Assembly (NCBI RefSeq): GCF_016808335.1
Contig: NC_053148.1
Span: 43,602,930 to 43,666,929, forward strand
DNA length: 64,000 nt
DNA from: Panicum virgatum
Lineage: Eukaryota; Streptophyta; Magnoliopsida; Poales; Poaceae
Reading direction: 5' to 3'
Notes under the pieces: generated by a model
The model's database searches: none
Seen by the model: the letters and a program-made list of their open reading frames with translations, nothing else
Told to the model about the DNA's origin: nothing
Shown here: piece by piece, positions 60,003 to 64,000 of the stretch
Layout of the letters: the number at the start of each line of letters is the position of its first letter
How positions within the stretch are numbered: the first letter of the stretch is position 1
Translations under genes and position numbers: made by a program

Positions 60003-61807
60003 TCAAAACTCGCGGGGGTCCACGAACAGGATCGTGCCGGGCGGCGCCGGCGCCGCCCAGTTGGCGCCGTCGTCGGCGTCGTCATCGGCGGCGGCCGCAT
60101 TGTTGTTGTCGTTCTTGTTGAGGTTCTTGATGCACCAGACGTCCTCGTCGCAGGAGAAGCGGCGCCAGCGCGGGACGGCAGCGGCGGCCGGATCGTCGGG
60201 CGCGACGTCGGCGGCGACGACGGCGCAGGCCGGGTTCTTGCGGGCGATGTTGTGGGCGTGGTGGCACAGGGAGCGGAGCAGGGCGGGGCCCGCGGGGCCG
60301 GACATGCGGAGGCCGTAGAGGAGGTAGGCGCCGAAGGGGCGGAAGATGTCCGGGATGGAGGGGACGCGCATCCACGGCGCGCCGCGGTCGAGCGCCCGGA
60401 GCGCGGCGAGCGACGCGCGGAGCAGCGCGGGCGCGCCGCGCACGCGGAGGCGCATGGAGCGGGTGGAGTCCCAGACGCTGAGCACGGCGAACGACGGCGG
60501 GAGGGACGGGTCCGGGTTGCTCTCGATGGCGACGAAGGTGCCCAGCGTGAGCTTGTGGGCGAGGAGCGCCGGCATGTCGGCGGGGAGGAACTCGGTGGCC
60601 TGCGGCGCGAGCAGGCGCGCGTAGGCCGCGGCCGCCAGCGGCGGCGGGAGCTGGAACACGCGGTGCCCGCCCGGGATGTCCAGGCGGTGCGCGTGCACGG
60701 GGCGGCCCAGGAACTCCGGCCGCCGGAACGGCGCGTACCCGAACCGGCCCGTGAACAGCGCCAGCGACGCCGCGTTGGAGGTCGTCGTCGCCATCGTCGC
60801 GTGCGCCGCGCCGCGCGCGCGGCACCACTCCTCCGCGCGCTCCACCAGCGCCGTCGCGATCCCCAGCCGCCTGCATGGAAGAAACGTCAGCGGCTTGCCC
60901 CGCGTTGGTTCAAACCATGCGGCGCGGCGGCGGTGCCTCGAGAACCGTGCGGCGTGCGCCAGTGGACTCCGGCCAACCAGCCGGAGCGGTGGGCCCCCAG
61001 CGCTGGACGCGCATGCGTGGGCCCACCCCGCGGCTCGCGATTAGGCAAGCGAAGAAAGTACGTTGGTGTCGAGTCGAAAAATGGAGGCATTGGCGCATTG
61101 CGCATGCATCCGCCGCATGAGGTGGAAATGGAGGAGCTCGAGGGGGGAAAAATTGAAGCGAAGCGGCGGAGGAGAAGATGGCCACCGTACCTGTGAGAAG
61201 GAGAGACCCTGAGTCCGAGGAGGCAGGCCACCTTCACGTACGCCGGCGGCTGCCGCTGCTTCTCCGGGCTGGAGGAAGAAGAAAGCTTCTTGCCGGCGCC
61301 GCCGCCTCTGGTCACCGTCTTGACGCAGGCCTTGATGATCCCGACCATCTCCTCCTCCTCGCCATACTCGGTAACCTGGGCATTGCAGCAATTCGCACGC
61401 ACGCACAATTGATCAGAAAACTGGCATTCGTGCACATCGATTAACAAACAAGTATGGCTCAGTCAGTTTGAACATTGAACAGTAACACACGATCGGATTG
61501 GGGTGCCAACAAATTGTTTTTTTTTTGTCTGTTGATTTGGTTAGCCCCCGCTTACCAGCATGACGTGCTCCGGCGCGTGGCGGACCCTCGCCAGCGGGTC
61601 GCCGACCTGCTCGACGGAGAGGGACATGCCTCTCTTCTTCTTTCTCTTCGCCTTCCTCTTGCCTTCGCCGCTGCCGTCGGCGGCGTCGCCGCACAGGCCG
61701 ACCTGGCACCGGCGCTCGAGCTCCTCGGCGGCCGCTAGGTCCCTCTCCATGTCGAACTCCCTCACTCTGAACACCGCCTTCTTATTCTCTCCATCCATCG
61801 CTCCCAT
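60003..61807 (-). CDS. HOOKLESS1-like GNAT N-acetyltransferase
   Basis: Three exons on minus: 61556-61807, 61191-61375, 60003-60870, 1305 nt, 434 residues plus TGA, all junctions GT-AG and in phase. The N-terminus FRVREFDMERDLAAAEELERR then GDPLARVRHAPEHVML matches the HLS1 family start. Acetyl-CoA binding motif A is VACLLGLRVSPSHRRLGIA with the R-x-x-G-x-A loop at 146-151, then LVERAEEWCRARGA and a TSNAASLALFTGRFGY segment. The long C-terminal domain is HLS1-specific. In Arabidopsis HLS1 (about 400 residues) controls apical hook bending and links ethylene, sugar and auxin signals; it probably acts in the nucleus. This copy has an unusual basic insert at 49-60 (GKRKAKRKKKRG), possibly a nuclear signal, and an N-rich stretch near the C-terminus. 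The start is the first in-frame ATG (61805-61807); a second at 61796 gives three fewer residues. Confidence 0.93.
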
Positions 61808-61975
61808 CACTAATCCCTCTACCTTGCTTGCTCTAAACTGATCGCCTGATCTCAACGACAGTATCTAGCTTAGCTTCCTCGCTGTAGCAACTAGATAGCT
61901 CAGCTCTAGGAGAGCTTAGCTTGCTGCTGTGCTAGCTGCTGCTTAGCTTCTCTACGACGAGAAGGGGCGTGTGCG

Positions 61976-61983
61976 AATTTATA
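61976..61983 (-). promoter_or_regulatory. TATA box of the HLS1-like gene
   Basis: TATAAATT on the minus strand, about 170 bp before the ATG, in CCTGTATAAATTCG context. The leader between is rich in AGCTAGC-type words. Confidence 0.6.
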
Positions 61984-61989
61984 CAGGTA

Positions 61990-63545
61990 GCTAGGTTGAC
62001 AGGGAGCTAGAGAAGCGAGTGAGGAGAAGAGCTGTGTGGGGCCTGGCGAAATAGCAATCTGCCATCATGGATGCAAAGAGGCGCAAGGAAACAAAGAAAA
62101 ATGGCGGCTTTTGGGCAATAGCAACCACTCCTCATGGATTTGATTATATATTATGTGGGGGATGGATGATTTAACTACCTTAGTTAATTTAATCCATATT
62201 TTTCAGACAAAGCCTAATCTGTACTGCTAAACTGAAAATGGGCCCCGTCCAAGTAGTGGTGAAGACTATAGTTCTTCACTAGCTGTTCACCCAAACAAAA
62301 TAGTAAATAATAATGCATGAGGGCATGCATGGATCATGGATGCTGCTCACAGCAGTTGATAGTGGCGGTAATTATATTCAACCTCTAGCTATATATTCCT
62401 CTTACTTACAATAAAGCACACCAGCCCAAGTGAGATTCTGCCCAGTTCAACAAAGGTTACTATAAGGCGATACGAATTAGGGATAGGCCGGAACCTACCG
62501 ATTGTAGGGCATCCAAACATATATTCCAAGAGAGGCAGTTCTAGATATGATCCATCCAGGATCATTCTTCTTCGCAGTTCGCACGCAGATGTATATTTAA
62601 GTGGGTGATCATGATGGAGCTCAAAGCACCCAACGCAGATGAACAATTTTTTTATTCTATGTTTTTTTTCTAAAACAAGTTTTGCAGCTTGAAGATATAG
62701 ATGAAGAATATATAAGAACTAACTGCACTGCATACATGCATAATCTACCTTGGAAGAAAATTATGAAAAAAAACTTTGTCAGATAATTAGAAGATTTGCG
62801 CAGGACTATTACTCACATTAGTTGTAAAATAATGCACACATGCATACGCACCTATTGCGCTTTGCATATAGATTTTGCTAGTATACAAATAATTAGGTTG
62901 GTTTTGAATTGATGTCCTTATATTTAGGGACGGATGGAGTACCTCGCACACAATGTCATCGGACACAGTGTGCCGATCGAGAGGTGGATCTTCGGCTGAG
63001 TTCCAGCCATCTCTAGATCCCTTCCGGTAATCCGGTACTAGCATGCATGTGGCGCAGAACTAGAATCATGCATTCTGGCAGCATGGCAAAAAGAAGTAGG
63101 CGCCTTTCTGAAGAAGGGGAGTGCTGGAAATGGAGCCCCCCAAGCATATTTAGCACAGTACCTTCCTTCTTTCTGGCAAGTTGGGTTCAATTTATACAAC
63201 AATCCATCCCACCCTGTTCAGGCACGCGTGGCAAGTCGGTTAGTTTCGAATGAATTTCACTGAAATTTTCGAAGAAGAAGCGCATGCGCAGCAGAACTCT
63301 GAACCCAAAACCCTGAAGTTCCTATGGAAGTCAATGATGATGTCTCCATCCCAAATGAGCGAGGCATATGATAAGTGTATTTTTTTTTCTCATAATAATG
63401 ACTAACCGGAGACCTATTATGTTGAATGATCATGCATGGTTTTGTCTTTTGTTGACGAGTTAATATAATCTGAGAGCTTAGCCCTGACTTTCTTCTGGAT
63501 TGCCGCCTACCAGCAACGAGCTGAGCAATCAGTCGACGTCCTACC
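61990..63545. other. Upstream flank of the HLS1-like gene, no gene
   Basis: Holds promoter-distal sequence of the HLS1-like gene and AT-rich intergenic DNA. A lone Stowaway-type end, ATTTAGGGACGGATGGAGTA, lies at 62922-62941. No coding feature. Confidence 0.35.
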
Positions 63546-64000
63546 TAAGGATGGATCCGGATGTCTGAACAATCGAATTATCCGTATTCGTATCCACTTA
63601 AAATGTAAATATGGATATCCGTATTCGTATTCGATTTTAATATGGATGCATCCGAATTCGATTTTAAGAACTTTTCTCTATCCGATTCCATATTCGTATT
63701 CGAGGAATATCCGATCACATCCGTATCCGTAAAGATAAAGTGACTAGTGAGACAATATTAAACTTATCTTTATACCTAATTACTTGATGATGTATACTAT
63801 TTAAATTACTTGAAAGCTTGATAACTAATAATATATTTATTAAAATTAGTAATGATATAAAAATTAACTTTAACTATTTAATATATTTATTTCATGATTA
63901 AAATTATTTGATACGAGTCAAATTAATTATTTATTTAATGATAGAATCTTTTTTATATATCTTAATTATTAAGTATTTAAATATTTATTTATTTTACATT
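63546..64000. mobile_element. Ac/Ds-like hAT end, cut by the window
   Basis: Starts TAAGGATGGATCCGG at 63546, the same terminus as the element at 404, and is followed by the same ATCCGTATTCG / GGATATCCG subterminal words, then an AT-rich interior. The right end is outside the window, so the TSD (would be GTCCTACC, 63538-63545) cannot be checked. Confidence 0.65.

Noticed and set aside
59994..61196. 400-codon plus-strand frame
   Set aside because: It is antisense to the HLS1-like gene, GC-driven and Arg/Gly-rich with no domain.

Overview
The window is nuclear DNA from a grass (Poaceae, probably a panicoid). The signs are interrupted genes with GT-AG introns and GC-rich 5' ends, a plant-type ubiquitin-RUB fusion gene, and a dense mixture of grass transposon families (Ac/Ds-like hAT, Mutator-like, CACTA, Stowaway and Tourist-like MITEs, copia and gypsy LTR elements, LINE, RTE, tRNA-derived SINE). 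The species cannot be fixed from the sequence alone.

Three protein-coding genes look intact, and their exon phases close exactly. (1) A secreted or endomembrane phospholipase-D-superfamily protein with two HKD motifs, minus strand, seven exons, 5440-8908, 513 residues; one intron is GC-AG. (2) A ubiquitin-RUB (NEDD8-like) fusion, plus strand, three exons, 54828-56216, 153 residues. (3) A HOOKLESS1-type GNAT N-acetyltransferase, minus strand, three exons, 60003-61807, 434 residues. Broken genes are a MATH-BTB gene split by a hAT transposon (37576-40640, minus) and a receptor-kinase-like fragment (12188-12490, minus).

Layout: 1-2100 start of window with a hAT element carrying a nested Mutator-like element; 2100-9300 the PLD-like gene and its flanks; 9300-12200 MITEs and a 1.5-kb dispersed repeat whose second copy is at 35.6-37.5 kb; 12.2-14.3 kb a kinase fragment and a GC-rich duplicated locus; 14.3-25.5 kb a LINE carrying a 5.65-kb LTR retrotransposon, a 4.0-kb solo LTR and a SINE; 25.8-26.4 kb an RTE remnant; 27.2-34.6 kb a second copy of the GC-rich locus with a CACTA element and gypsy remains; 37.6-42 kb the disrupted MATH-BTB gene (hAT, nested Mutator-like element, CACTA end); 43.5-44.5 kb a retroposed element; 45.0-52.6 kb a degenerate copia element; 53.2-54.6 kb another Mutator-like element; 54.8-56.2 kb ubiquitin-RUB; 60-61.8 kb the HLS1-like gene; from 63.55 kb a second Ac/Ds-like hAT end.

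The three intact genes have no evident shared pathway. Most of the remaining sequence is nested transposons, several dated relative to each other by exact target-site duplications (TSDs). The least explained feature is a family of at least six 23-43-nt palindromes built on GGACGGTATTT/AAATACCGTCC, in both orientations between 13.8 and 34.1 kb. They are linked to a duplicated GC-rich module and may be Helitron-type termini or conserved hairpins.
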